Assembly (NCBI GenBank): GCA_024349245.1
Contig: JALDNG010000005.1
Location: 17,434,001 to 17,498,000 of the forward strand
DNA: 64,000 nucleotides
Reading direction: 5' to 3'
From: Neodontobutis hainanensis
Taxonomy: Eukaryota; Chordata; Actinopteri; Gobiiformes; Odontobutidae
A program made the position numbers and the translations under genes. Positions 34,601-45,519 of this stretch are shown in pieces. Below the pieces are notes generated by a model that worked only from the letters and a program-made list of their open reading frames with translations, did not search any database and had not been told where the DNA came from. Position 1 is the first letter of the stretch. Each line of letters starts with the position of its first letter.

Positions 34601-37110
34601 GAGAAATATGTTGTCAAGATGTGAAGAGTTTGGCAGTGGGACCGAGACCATACTATATCGCAAGAGAATTCTTACATGTTGTTATGGTAACCAAAAGCCA
34701 TTAATATTAGTTAATATTAACACTGATATTTGCATTTCAACAACATACTTTTATTTTATGTTGGAAACATTAACATACAATATTTTATTTTTGGTGCTTT
34801 TGTTATTTATTTTAGATACCTGGAATAATCTCTAATTAAATTAACCAATCTTCTATGTGTCCTGGAGTAAATGTGAGGAGGTCCTACTGGTACCTCCTGC
34901 CTGGGGCCCCTGCAGTCTGAAATGTTTGTAAAATGTGAACTTGCACTGGTCTGTAGAGTTTAAGAAACTCCCATAAAAAGCAGTTGACATTTTTTCATAG
35001 TGCATCCCTAATTGTTTTACAGCTGCAGGTTCCTTGTGCATTATTTGAAACTCCACTCAAGGCCCGACTGTTGCTTACAGTAACGTGGGAGGCCATCTGT
35101 CCTGTCTGTACTTCTGTTATTGCTGTGCATCGAGCAGCCATTCTCACGATAAAGGAATGTGCCCTCCTTGTAAACATACATCGACCCCCTGCAAAGTGCC
35201 ACTAGCTGCATTCTCTCATGGCCCCGGGTGTCCCTCTGTCACCCTCCCTATACTGATGCCACCCTGCGCATAGATAGACCCTCCACTGGTTCCCACGTCA
35301 AAAACTGGGAGACCCCCGGTAAAGACAAGCACCCTTCCTTTTTTCTCAGCCCCGGGCCCACTTCCAGGAATCTGCTTGTGTGAAACTTCGAGGCAGCAGA
35401 AGGTGCCCTACTTTTTCAACTTCATTCTTCTCCCTTGGAATTGTATCAGGGAGTGCTAACAAAAGGGGGACAGGTCAACAGGAGAGTGCGCGTCTAGGTT
35501 TGGGGTGTTGTGTATATGAGTGTGCACGTGAGGGGAGGGTCACAGGATTATAAAGAGGAAGTGAATGGGAAGTACACACTCAGGGAGACATTCCTTTGCG
35601 GCCCCTCCCTATCCCTAATTTTATTTTTTTTGTTGTTGTTTCTGCACTGTGTGCTTCTGCTGTGGCCGGGCCCTGGGAAAATCAAACAGGTGGTTCAGGC
35701 CTGGCAGGAAAGCTGGCTGAGTCCGGGGTGGGCAGGCCTACAGGCTGCTGGGGGCTATCAAAAGCTCTTAGACCCAGCTTTACGCCAGCGCTCTGAATGG
35801 CCGCGGGCTTCATTATCATGTGAATTCTGGGAACTGCCCCGGGCCCCCAGTAACACCAGTGAGCTGCCCATATGGCGTTCACTTGGCAACTAGTGAGAGC
35901 GCCCCCCACCCCACATCACCCAAACTCTCCCCACCCTGCCCTAACTCACTCTGTCCCCTCTTCTTTCCAGCACTACTCATATCAAAGGACAACAAGAAGT
36001 TTAGAATGAGCCGCCCCCTCTTCAACTTTAGCCGTGGTCCGTTCTTGCGGGGGGGTTTGGTCCCGGACCACACAGAACAGCGGTGGACAGTCCTTAGGGA
36101 CCCGCAGGATAACACCGCTGCCCCACAGAGCACCCCCAGATAGCCCCGCTCACAGTGGATTTAACTATTCAATTAGCATTAAAGACACATTCATTGGCTG
36201 TCAATCTAACATCAAGCCTGAGGCCTGACGGATAGAGCTGTTGACAGCCTCGGTACTGTGTAAGAGGAGGTTTTTCCAGCTGTGGACAAGGCTGCCGCAG
36301 AAGATTGTTGTGTGTTAGAATCTGGATTTACCAGACAACACCTTTTACCACATTAGCATACAGTATAAATGTTGATAAGGAGTTTTAGTGCTATGTTTTT
36401 TCATAATTTACTGTATGCAAACAGAAGGCTTATTTTTAACAAATTTGGTTCACAAATGTGTCATATCAGTGAGCTGTGTTGAGATCTTCCATTTTCTTGC
36501 ACCTGGGTGGATTCAGGGCTGAATACATTTAGTATATGTATAATACACTTTGATTGGAAACAGTGTTAATTTATATTTAATTATAATTTTTTTTTTTTTC
36601 GTCTTGGAATGTCCTATACATACTATCAGCCTAATAAGGTTAAAACGTTACACAGTTAAATAATTTTCAGTATGTCAATGTTAAAACAAACACTACACAA
36701 TACTCATCCTAAATAATGGTTAATGCGCTGGTCTGGGTAAAACTGCTGTGACCCTGTCGTTTGCGTCAGAGCAGTGTTTGGCTCCACCATGCTTTTCTGT
36801 GAGTTTTGACCATAAGCCCATATCCATTTCGGAGAAGCACTGCAGAGTGAAACACATTCAAACACTTTCAAATTTTTTGTGATTATTTTAGTAACAGCTT
36901 CCACTAACAGTCTTTTAATCGCACACAAAATACTAGACAGCCTAACCGCAAAAACAAATTGTGGTAAATTACCTCAATTTCCAAAAATACAATAACTTAC
37001 TGTTAACAGTAATGCAATTCAAATTACATTAATGAACACAAAATGCAAACATGTGGGACAATATTTCAAAAAGCCAGAAGTAATGTTCTCAGCTCTATAT
37101 TTGATGGGAA
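28620..37110. other. long gene-free stretch with candidate regulatory blocks
   Basis: About 8.5 kb without a supportable gene. Repeat content is low. Several GC-richer blocks stand out against AT-rich flanks: 29.27-29.42, 30.24-30.64, 33.20-33.80, 35.69-35.90 and 36.14-36.26 kb. Open frames (up to 127 codons at 35510-35893) have no recognisable domains and overlap open frames in other phases in the GC-richer DNA. Confidence 0.5.
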
Positions 37111-37117
37111 TACCAGG

Positions 37118-37300
37118 CGTAGTGGCTCAGTGGTAGGCGGTTTGAATCCCACTCTTCCTACAGTTCATACTGGCGTTGTGTCTTTGGGCAAGACACTTAA
37201 CCCTCCTTGCCTCCAGTGGTGTTCCAGCTGGGGCACTGGTGAATGGAAGCTTAACGTAAGTCGCTTTGGATAAAAGCATCAGCAAAATGAATATTTGTAA
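37118..37300 (+). repeat. SINE-like unit with tRNA-like head
   Basis: GTAGTGGCTCAGTGGTAGGC resembles an A box and GGTTTGAATCCC a B box. Then come TTGTGTCTTTGGGCAAGACAC and a 3' part AAGTCGCTTTGGATAAAAGC-ATCAGCAAAATG, common in fish SINE-like repeats. A related unit lies at 42.36-42.60 kb. Confidence 0.65.
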
Positions 37301-37569
37301 ATGAATACTGTTTAGGGTCAGCTGTTTGGGGCAAGAGGTGGGGGACATCCTGGACACCAGTTAATTACACCCGATGTGCACCTCACTATTTTCTTTTATT
37401 TTATTTTTTAAACCCAATAAAAAGCACAACAGATGCAAAAGTGGCAGTATTTTAGCAATGTTTTAAGCAACCACAAAATCACAAAATATTCCTTTTATTA
37501 CATTTTTGTTTGGTCCAGAGTGCCTTAAACATGGTGCATTATACTTTAATGGTTCAAGCAAATTCCTCT

Positions 37570-37720
37570 GGACTTTGTTTTCAAGGGGAATACGTTTCAT
37601 CTCTTCTCCAAGAGACTTTATCAATTCTGAGATCAACTGATAAAGAAAGCTCGGCTTATATCTCAAGAGGGAGGGGTTTGACCTGAAACTAACTCTGATT
37701 GGACCATGGTTTGAGAGAGC
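37570..37720 (-). repeat. foldback-family repeat, copy D (inverted)
   Basis: Its reverse complement runs AATCAGAGTTAGTTTCAGG-TCAAACCCCTCCCT, GAGATATAAG, AAAGTCTCTTGGA, GAGATGAAACG, CCTTGAAAA, colinear with copy C at 54.85-54.97 kb. It lacks the GATGACTGAGAACCTTCA tail. Confidence 0.7.
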
Positions 37721-37734
37721 CTACCTCTCCTCCA

Positions 37735-37925
37735 GTGTATGTAGCAGTGGTGTATGAATGTGTATGATTGTAGAGATGTGTTTGGTGGAGGTTGGAGAAG
37801 GCTGTGAGTGCCGTGTGTATGACACCCCTCCTCTCTGTCTGCTCCAGATGTGAATGGAAGCATCATGTAAAGCGGGTTCCTCAGAAGGGTACAAAAAAGC
37901 ATTACATAAATGCATTTACCATCAA
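37735..37925 (+). repeat. SINE-tail-like fragment
   Basis: GTATGAATGTGTATGATTG, GTGTTTGGTGGAGGTTGGAG and GAATGGAAGCATCATGTAAAGC echo the 3' half of the repeat at 42.45 kb. It directly follows the foldback copy D, so the two may be a composite insertion. Confidence 0.4.
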
Positions 37926-37929
37926 ATTT

Positions 37930-39690
37930 ACAGGTGTACAGTGATGGCAATATTTGTAGTTACTTTGTCTGAACTTGAACCCCTAAATGTCCATTTAAGG
38001 GGTTCAAGTTCCTCTTTTAATAAAAGAACATTTAAAAAGATATATAGTTTTATAATTTAATCACAGAGTGGTGATGTTTACAGAGCGCTGTAATCCTTCA
38101 GTTTTGAAGTCATCAGTCTACATTAAGTCTTGCACAACGGTTACTCCAGACAGACCATTGCAAAATAACTGCCTTATGAGTTGTGTTATCTTACATATTT
38201 TTGAATGAAAAGATGATTTCAAATGAACAGCTTATATAGCCAGTTTGCTGAGCTTGTTTGTAGTGGGACAAATTACCAGTTTTACCATCAGCTGCAGTCA
38301 CCTAATTAAAGTGGTAAGACCTTGTTGTGCAGGTTTTTACAGCCTTTTACTTTGCCAATGAAAGAGAACACACTGATTGAAGCTTCTGTCAAATGTGGTC
38401 AATTAACGGTTGCTGTGCGGGCCTTATGTTAGCGCTGCTGGCTATAATGTTCTCATAATAAAAGGCTTACGTACGTACATTTATAATGCAACGGTACAGG
38501 CGGCTAACTAATCCACACAGCAGCTACACAGGAGAACAGTGCTGAGGTAAAGTGGTTAAAAAGGCAATGTGCTGTACTTTACCTTTGAATACTCTTTCTC
38601 TTGTGCTCAGTTTTAGGGATTTCTTACCTGCTAACAATAAATATCAAATTAAGACTTAATAAAACATAGTGAAAGTGAAGTTAAAAAATAAAAACAAAAA
38701 CAGCCACAATGGTGGAAAACCTTACTGCTGCCATCTTAGAGTCAAGATATAGAGACTACTGTTTGTGTGGGGTTCAGTCATGAGTAAATGCTAGTGCTAA
38801 AAGCCAGGGTAATAATTGGAACCCAGACAAAAAATCTAACCTACTTAATAATTGTTCATTGAATTATAAATATTGTTGTAATGTATCATTGATTTTGTAG
38901 ATTATGTAATGTTCAAATTAAAATATTCTTAATAATATTAATAAATAATTCATAAATGACACAAAGCTAACAAGGACAACTATCAACTAAACTATTAATG
39001 CTAGCAAGGAAAGTGTTGCCTTAAAAGACGCATTGCCGCAAACAACAACATATCATTTAAAGTGCTACCATTTTATATTGTTGACTGCACCTCTTATAGA
39101 AAAACTTTGAAACAAAGAAATTTATAGATGGAACTTACAGAAAATTATGTTCAAAAGACAGTTCTAAAGGTGAAGAAACATTCTTTGATTGGAGGTTTAG
39201 GGAGAGAACCATGACTTCCTTCAGGCTAGTCGATGCTAACTCAGTCCACTCCTCTGCTTCTGAATATGACCATTTAGAAACTACAGGCTGCCTTTTTAAT
39301 ATTTAACAGCTTTTCTTAATTTTTATTGATATCTAAGTGGCTATTGTATTACATTGTTGACCACACCTCTGTATAATTTTAGGAAAAAAATGACTCACAA
39401 AAACTAACATTTAAAAGAGAGGGGAAAAGGCTTTCATTTTACCAAGTTTTCATCCAGGTAGGCTACTGATTGTACCATGGCAGGCCAGTTAAGTACAATT
39501 CGCAGAAATTTGTATTTATATTTTATTTATTCTTGACACTATAGCACCAGAAGGTGTTTAAAGTTAGCACTTACGCTAGCAGTCGGTGCTATGCTGTCAA
39601 TCACATTGACAATTGGCCTGTTATTTGCCAAAAGAAATCCTTGAAACAGAGAAAAATGAAGATGGACGTTCAAAAAAATTATAAATATGT
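37930..39690. other. intergenic, no gene seen
   Basis: Very AT-rich. A short inverted pair GAACCCCTAAATG / CATTTAAGGGGTTC lies near 37975-38009. No open frame of note. Confidence 0.55.
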
Positions 39691-39699
39691 ATTTATATA

Positions 39700-40010
39700 T
39701 CTTTTTTGTTTTTTAACAGATTGGGGTGCTTACAGCAAGAAGGTTGGGAGTTCAAACCTTGGCCAACTCCAGCCTTCTGTGAGGGGTCTGCGTGTCCTCC
39801 CTGTGTTACTGTGGGTTCTCTCCGGGTACTCCGGCTTCCTCCCACTGAACAAACACATACACGCATAGGTCAATTGTCAAATCTAAAGAGCACCTAGTGC
39901 ATGAATGTGAGAGTGAATACCCCCTTTCAGACCCAAAGCTGCTGGGATAGGCTCCAGTCACCTGCAACCCCTAATGGGACTAAGATTAAGAAAAGGAATG
40001 AATGAATTAA
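39700..40010 (+). repeat. fish dispersed repeat (TCTCCGGGTACTCCGGC type)
   Basis: Contains GTGGGTTCTCTCCGGGTACT, CCGGCTTCCTCCCACTGAAC, GCTGGGATAGGCTCCAGTCA, CCTGCAACCCCTAATGGGA and a tail AGGAATGAATGAATT. This is a widespread fish interspersed repeat recognised from its word order. Related fragments lie at 42.74-42.84 kb (inverted) and 45.40-45.51 kb. Confidence 0.7.
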
Positions 40011-40019
40011 GAGAAACCA

Positions 40020-42340
40020 GAGTAAAAACAGCAAAGATTTTAAACTAAAAACATTCTTTGAGTGGGAGTCATGGAGAAAACCAGTATATCCTAGATAGAC
40101 AATGTTACCTCTGTCCAGTCATCTCAGGACACTAGTTACAGATTACATGTTGCCTTTAAAATTGTAATGTAAAATACAAATGCAAATATATCACTTTATA
40201 GATACTAACATCCTAAGTCCACTCTACTCTTGCTTCTAATGCTATGCTTTTAATACAGTGCAGGTGTCCCGACCACTGACAGCCCCATGGAACCATTTCA
40301 CTAACAGTACATTAACAGGGTCATAGAAACCCTAATGTGAACCACTGTGGTAAATATTCCTGTGAGTCATGTGAGCTTTCTGGGCTGGGCTGAGGACACT
40401 AGTGCAGAAGAGATGTCACTTAACAACCCAGCGGGAATGTTACACTCCACCACCTGCGCTGTAGTGGAACAACTACCAACAGGAAGTGGTGTGTTAAATG
40501 TGCCACATGATCTCATGCTGATGAAGCGAATGGATGGCTTCGGCATTGTTCATTGTAATGCTGAAGATTGTCCGTTTGTGTGCACATGTGCAGGACCAGG
40601 GGAATAGGAAACGTATAGCATCTGTGAATAATCTAGTCAGCTTACTTCATGCTCGCACCTGTGTAAAAAAAAAAAAAGGGTGAGGTTTGGAAAACAGAAC
40701 AGGAGAGTGGAGAGGCAGAAAGTGTGATGTGACTTCTGAAGAACTCCACTGGTGATTCATCCTGTTACACATGGAGCTGTGCACTCCCCGCGCAGCTGTG
40801 CCGGCCACATGCGCACTTTGATTTCACAACTTCTTCGCTGTCCTTGGAAATTCCTTTTTTTTTCATGCTCTCCTGTTAGTGTGTCCTGACAGAAAGGCAG
40901 GTGCACCACTTACTCATTCTTCTCTTCCCCGAATGGTTTCACTCACTGCACTCAAGACTTTAGTCAGCTCCGAGACCAAAACCCCAGTCCGAGTCATGTA
41001 TTTATCATGCACACTGGGTGTATTCTTTGCTTGGTGTTGTTGTTATCACTGGCCTCATCGCTGCTGTTCCCTCAGGAGTCAACAGCCAGCTGGGTCAGGC
41101 TGTCGCAGTGAACTCTCAACAGGACAGTGACTCAGCATTTTCAGGCATTTTGCTTGAGTTTGTTTGACTTTGCAATGTCACTCACTGTGTTTACATGGGG
41201 TTAACAGAATCAATGTCCATCTAAGTTTACTCAGAAATTAAAAATAGTTATACAAAATGGAATTTCCCAAACGCATGATATTGGTACATAAAAAATTAAT
41301 ACTTGCTCAGGTCAGAAAAAGATATTGGGAAAGCAGATTTTAAATGTTACCCAACTTTCTGGATTGACATGATATGCATCACTAGTAGGGTCAACACAAG
41401 ATAGTGACCTGGACACAATATTACTAACAAACAGCTGTCTGTAAACTTCAGTGTTAATATCCTGACTTTACAAGATAACAAATTTATGCAAAAAAAAACA
41501 ACAGTTCCCATCTTGTAAACATGGACCATCCGAGGAGCAGTTAAATGCAGCATAAGCCTTAATCTGACCTAAACCTTGGATGTGTTAAAGTAGTGGATGC
41601 CATTACGCCTCTTTTGCCACATTGCTAGACAAGTTAGTAAATCAGTGGCCAAAGACTCGTTTATGGATGAGTTTACTGGGCATGTACAACATCCAAAAGG
41701 TAAAAAGAAATTTGAAAGTGCATTGTGTAGCTTTTGGGTTACATCTGGTGACAAAAGTGCATTCCTCCTTTTTTGAAGCATGTGAACAGCCATCCTTATA
41801 CATTCTGAAAACTAAAGGCATTTATAAAACTTCAGCAAAAATGTGTGCTCAAAAATAAATTAGTGCATTCTTCTGCCAGTGTGTAGTTTAGTGCTTCCAA
41901 CTGGGTTCTCCAGCTTTATGTCATCAGAAGCATCCAGAAGCCCATGGATCAGAAGGAGACAAACACAACTCTTCTCCAATAGACTCATGACCTAAACTGA
42001 CAAAGCAGTCTGCAATTGATCCACTGTTGACCTGTGATCAAGTCAAACTACATAACATTAAGGAAACCAAAAAAAAAAAAAAAAGATCAACTCCCTCTCA
42101 TTTTTACAGCAGTTCTCATCAAGCTGTAACCATAGGCTCAACCTAACTGTGTGTGTTAGTCTCTTTCTAGGATTCAGTCCACTTGCTGTAACCCAGGGAA
42201 GCATCTGCAGGATCCCACCCAGGGTGACGTGTGTGTGCTGGGGTTATGATTCATCCACCAGCTGCCCACTGTCCATTCTGTTTACAATAAACATGAGCTC
42301 ATAGATATGAGAAAACAATGTGAGTTCCACACCATGGTTG
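40020..42340. other. intergenic, no gene seen
   Basis: No supportable gene. A moderately GC-rich patch near 40.88-41.12 kb carries an 83-codon open frame without recognisable domain. Poly(A) run near 42.07 kb. Confidence 0.5.
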
Positions 42341-42360
42341 TGTTCAACAGGCAGAATGAC

Positions 42361-42602
42361 GTTCCGGTAGAGCAGGTAGTTAGACCCCAGTTCATACTAT
42401 TGTTGTGTCCTTGGGCAAAACACTGAACCCTCCTTGCCTCCAGTATCTGTGGCACTGGTGAATGAATGTGTGAGAATGTTTGGTGGTGGTTGGAGAGTCT
42501 TTAGACGCTAAATGGCTGCCATGTCTCCCTGGCTTCAAAGGTAGTTTACCACCACCAGTGACCTGTGACTGTGGAGTGCATGAATAATGGACTAAGACAA
42601 GA
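42361..42602 (+). repeat. SINE-like unit, inverse of the 12.5-kb family at its 3' part
   Basis: GTTCATACTATTGTTGTGTCCTTGGGCAAAACACTGAACC and a later GTGAATGAATGTGTGAGAAT, TTTGGTGGTGGTTGGAGAG, AAATGGCTGCCATGTCTCCC and TGAATAATGGA. The last parts are the reverse complement of blocks at 12.55-12.72 and 26.28-26.40 kb. The first part matches the 37.1-kb SINE-like unit, linking the fragments into one family. Confidence 0.65.
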
Positions 42603-42722
42603 CAAGACATTTATTTTTGTATAGCCCAATATCACAACAACAGCCGCCTCAAAAGGCTTAACAGACTGCACAAGACAACATCCTCTGACCATAGACCCTC
42701 CATCCATAATCAGAAAGCATTA
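42603..42722 (-). repeat. LINE 3'-tail-like repeat (TATAGCCCAATATCACAA type)
   Basis: ACATTTATTTTTGTATAGCCCAATATCACAA, CCGCCTCAAAAGGCTTAACAG and CAACATCCTCTGACC-ATAGACCC are the words of a common fish repeat whose copies start with a TTTAT tract. Orientation is inferred. Confidence 0.55.
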
Positions 42723-42737
42723 TTATTGTACATGTTT

Positions 42738-42840
42738 TTAGTGGTAGGGCAAATCGGAGCACCCGCAGAAAACCTACGCAGACAGGGGAGAACATGCAAA
42801 CTCCACTCAGGCCCTGTGAGGCAAGATTGTCCAGCACAGT
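42738..42840 (-). repeat. inverted fragment of the 39.7-kb repeat family
   Basis: GGAGCACCCGCAGAAAACC, TACGCAGACAGGGGAGAAC and ATGCAAACTCCACTCAGGCC are the reverse complement of the 'GTTCTCCCTGT...GTGGGTTCTC' region of that family. Confidence 0.6.
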
Positions 42841-42844
42841 GCTG

Positions 42845-45390
42845 ATATGACCACTGTAAGCGGTCACATCATGACAACTGACAGTGTCTAACAGCTCTAT
42901 TGGTTAGCATCACTAGCTAGAAACCAAGAAACCACAATTTTTTATGACAATGATGCTGGCTCACCTGTGACTTTTTAGTAAATACTGTATGTGTATATTA
43001 TATACATTATATTTTTAAGAGGATTGAGTTGACTAATGTTATTGCAAATGTACTGACCTAAATTCTCGAATATGAAGATAGATTTTTTTTTTAGGCCCTG
43101 GCTACATCTCCACAAAAACACTTATTTTTCTACATTTGGGCTTCTTATTTACACTAAACTGAATTTTATTTGTAGAGTTTTCAAAACACCTTCACAAGAA
43201 AACTCTGGATATACTGGAAACTCGTTGACTGGAAAAACTGAGCGTTTCCTCTCTACACTGATGCCACAGCTCTATTTGCATGTTGTTTTGTCCATACACA
43301 TAAAAAAATTTACAAGTCACTCATTGTTGTGTAGGCGTATTTTTTTCATGGGGAAGATTAAGGAATAGGAAATATGTATATGTAGTTAAGGTCATAAAGT
43401 AATACTTTTTTTTAACCAAATGTATACCTTGAAAGCATAATATATATAGAGTCAAAGTTGTTTAATAACATAAAAAAGGAAGTGTGTATGTGACTCACCA
43501 TTCAGAAAACATATACAGTAAGTGTGAGAGATGGAGCATGATACCATCCATTGAGAATACATATCTTAAATAAATATTAATTTTGAGACATACTAGTCCC
43601 ATGTGAGTTTGCTGCAGTACAGTTGTAGAGTTTATTACTCCTGAACAGTTACATACTACTGCTTTCTGTTAATGAATCCATTCAATTTGATATCAGCAGG
43701 TAAGCCTCCTTGATTCAGGCCAGGGTATATTAATTAGAACACGATCGTTAACTAATTCCCAGCGTGATATAGATATCGCAGCTGTTAAGATCACTATTCA
43801 TTATTTCATGAAGAATTCAGGTTCTTAATCCCACTCTCGTCCCACCCACACACTGCATACGGCATCTCTTATCCTTCTTGGCGGCAAAAGAGGCGTCAGG
43901 AGAAAGTAAGAGAAGAAGAGAATAGCGGCACTAAGAGCCCAAGTTTTGAGGGCGAAGAGTGTGCGTTGGAGAATGAGAAAATGAGAGGGAGAGACAGCAT
44001 GGATTCCTTTCTTTGGGACCTTAAAGACATGTTTCCCTCAGATGTTGGCTCTTCTTCAGATGCTAATGGTTCACTCTTATTCCCAAGCTGGGCCTTAGCA
44101 TAACAATGCAGTGGAAGTGAAAGAGCTAAACCTCTGCTTTCTCTAAGGAGCCAAAGCTGGGTCTTTTCTTGTGGACTAATGCCCCTCTGGCTCTTTGTGC
44201 TCCCAGTGAAAGGCCTGTGGAACGCAGAGGCAAGGTGATCACAGAGTTTACTCAAAACTTCCAAAAAACACTGTGCAGTAAAATTCCATCTGTGAAGTCA
44301 TTACGAGGAAGGAGAAATGACCAAATATAGAGCGGTGTAGTGGGTTGTCTGGCCCTGATCCAGGAAGGATGACAGGAGTCAGTTAGAATATTATCAGCTT
44401 TTGCTTTAAAAGCTGGACTGAATTATGACTGCTGGAAGACTCGGTGCCAAATGTTATGGCTGGGAGTCTCGTGCTGACTCCAAGACGCCAGAGTCCCATC
44501 TGAGGCACACTTGTGAGCTCAAAGACCTTGACAGAGTCCTGCTTGTGAGGCCCTGATAGCCTCTGATACCAAGAACATATGGTTTTCTGCTTTATCATTT
44601 ATCAGCCCAAAAGTATGAAGCTGATTGGCGATAAGGCGGTGGCAGGAAGACACCCAGATAGTGCATAGGTCAGAGTTGGACTTATCCGTGTTTGTGCAGA
44701 GTCAATGTGTTCCTTCTGCTGTTTAAGAGCGCTTCTTAGAATTTTGGAAGGAGTTGAAAGTCGTTTGGAAATGGTGGTTTTAAGGCTGGCTGGCATTTTA
44801 TGACAGCCAGAGAACATAAAACATTGTCTGCTGAAAATATACATATGCACCAATGTGGAAAGCAGAGCGGATTCACAGGTTTAAAAAAGCAGCTGGCAAT
44901 TTGTTTTTATATGTAGCACTAGAATAAATGCTCTAAAAAAAGAAAGATAAGATGACTGTAGAAAACTCTATAAAACGTGTATTTATTATGGTACATAAAC
45001 AGATGCTTCCAAGTGCATATGACAAAAGAACTAGTTTGCGAGCACATCTACGACTGTGGCTATATCACTACCAGTGTAGGTCTATTTAATAACATATATG
45101 CATCATGGAACTCAGAATGTAGTGTTACTGTTACAAATTTTTATACACAAATATTGCACATTATTTACTATTGTTCAAAACTCTACTTGGCTTTTAAATT
45201 GTAAGAACTATGTAGTAGAAACACCCATAAAGGGACTATACTAAGGGTGGGTACTAAGGGCACCAGAGCTAGTGGACCTTCAGTCAAGAAGCAAAAGCCT
45301 ACATAACATATCATCAATGATGATCGGAACAGTTAGGCCGATAAGCTGTTATAGGTTTATTCCTGCTGTAGTCCTGTTTTAGCCTTGCAA
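42845..45390. other. intergenic, no gene seen
   Basis: AT-rich, apart from a GC-richer patch at about 43.87-44.27 kb that carries a 122-codon minus-strand frame with no recognisable domain. No repeat family recognised. Confidence 0.5.
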
Positions 45391-45399
45391 CTAGCTAGC

Positions 45400-45512
45400 C
45401 ACTGTCCAGGGTGTACAACTGGACTAAAGCCCAAAATTGCTGTAATAGGCTCCAGTCACCTGCGACCCCTAATGGTAAAAAGCAGAAGAAAATGAATGAA
45501 TGAATGAATGGT
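45400..45512 (+). repeat. 3' fragment of the 39.7-kb repeat family with (GAAT)n tail
   Basis: GTCCAGGGTGTACAACTGG, ATAGGCTCCAGTCACCTGCG, ACCCCTAATGG, then GAATGAATGAATGAATGG. The last is the usual tail of the family. Confidence 0.65.
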
Positions 45513-45519
45513 CCAATTT

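Noticed and set aside
35510..35893. 127-codon plus-strand open frame
   Set aside because: GC-rich non-coding block with overlapping frames in several phases on both strands and no recognisable protein pattern.
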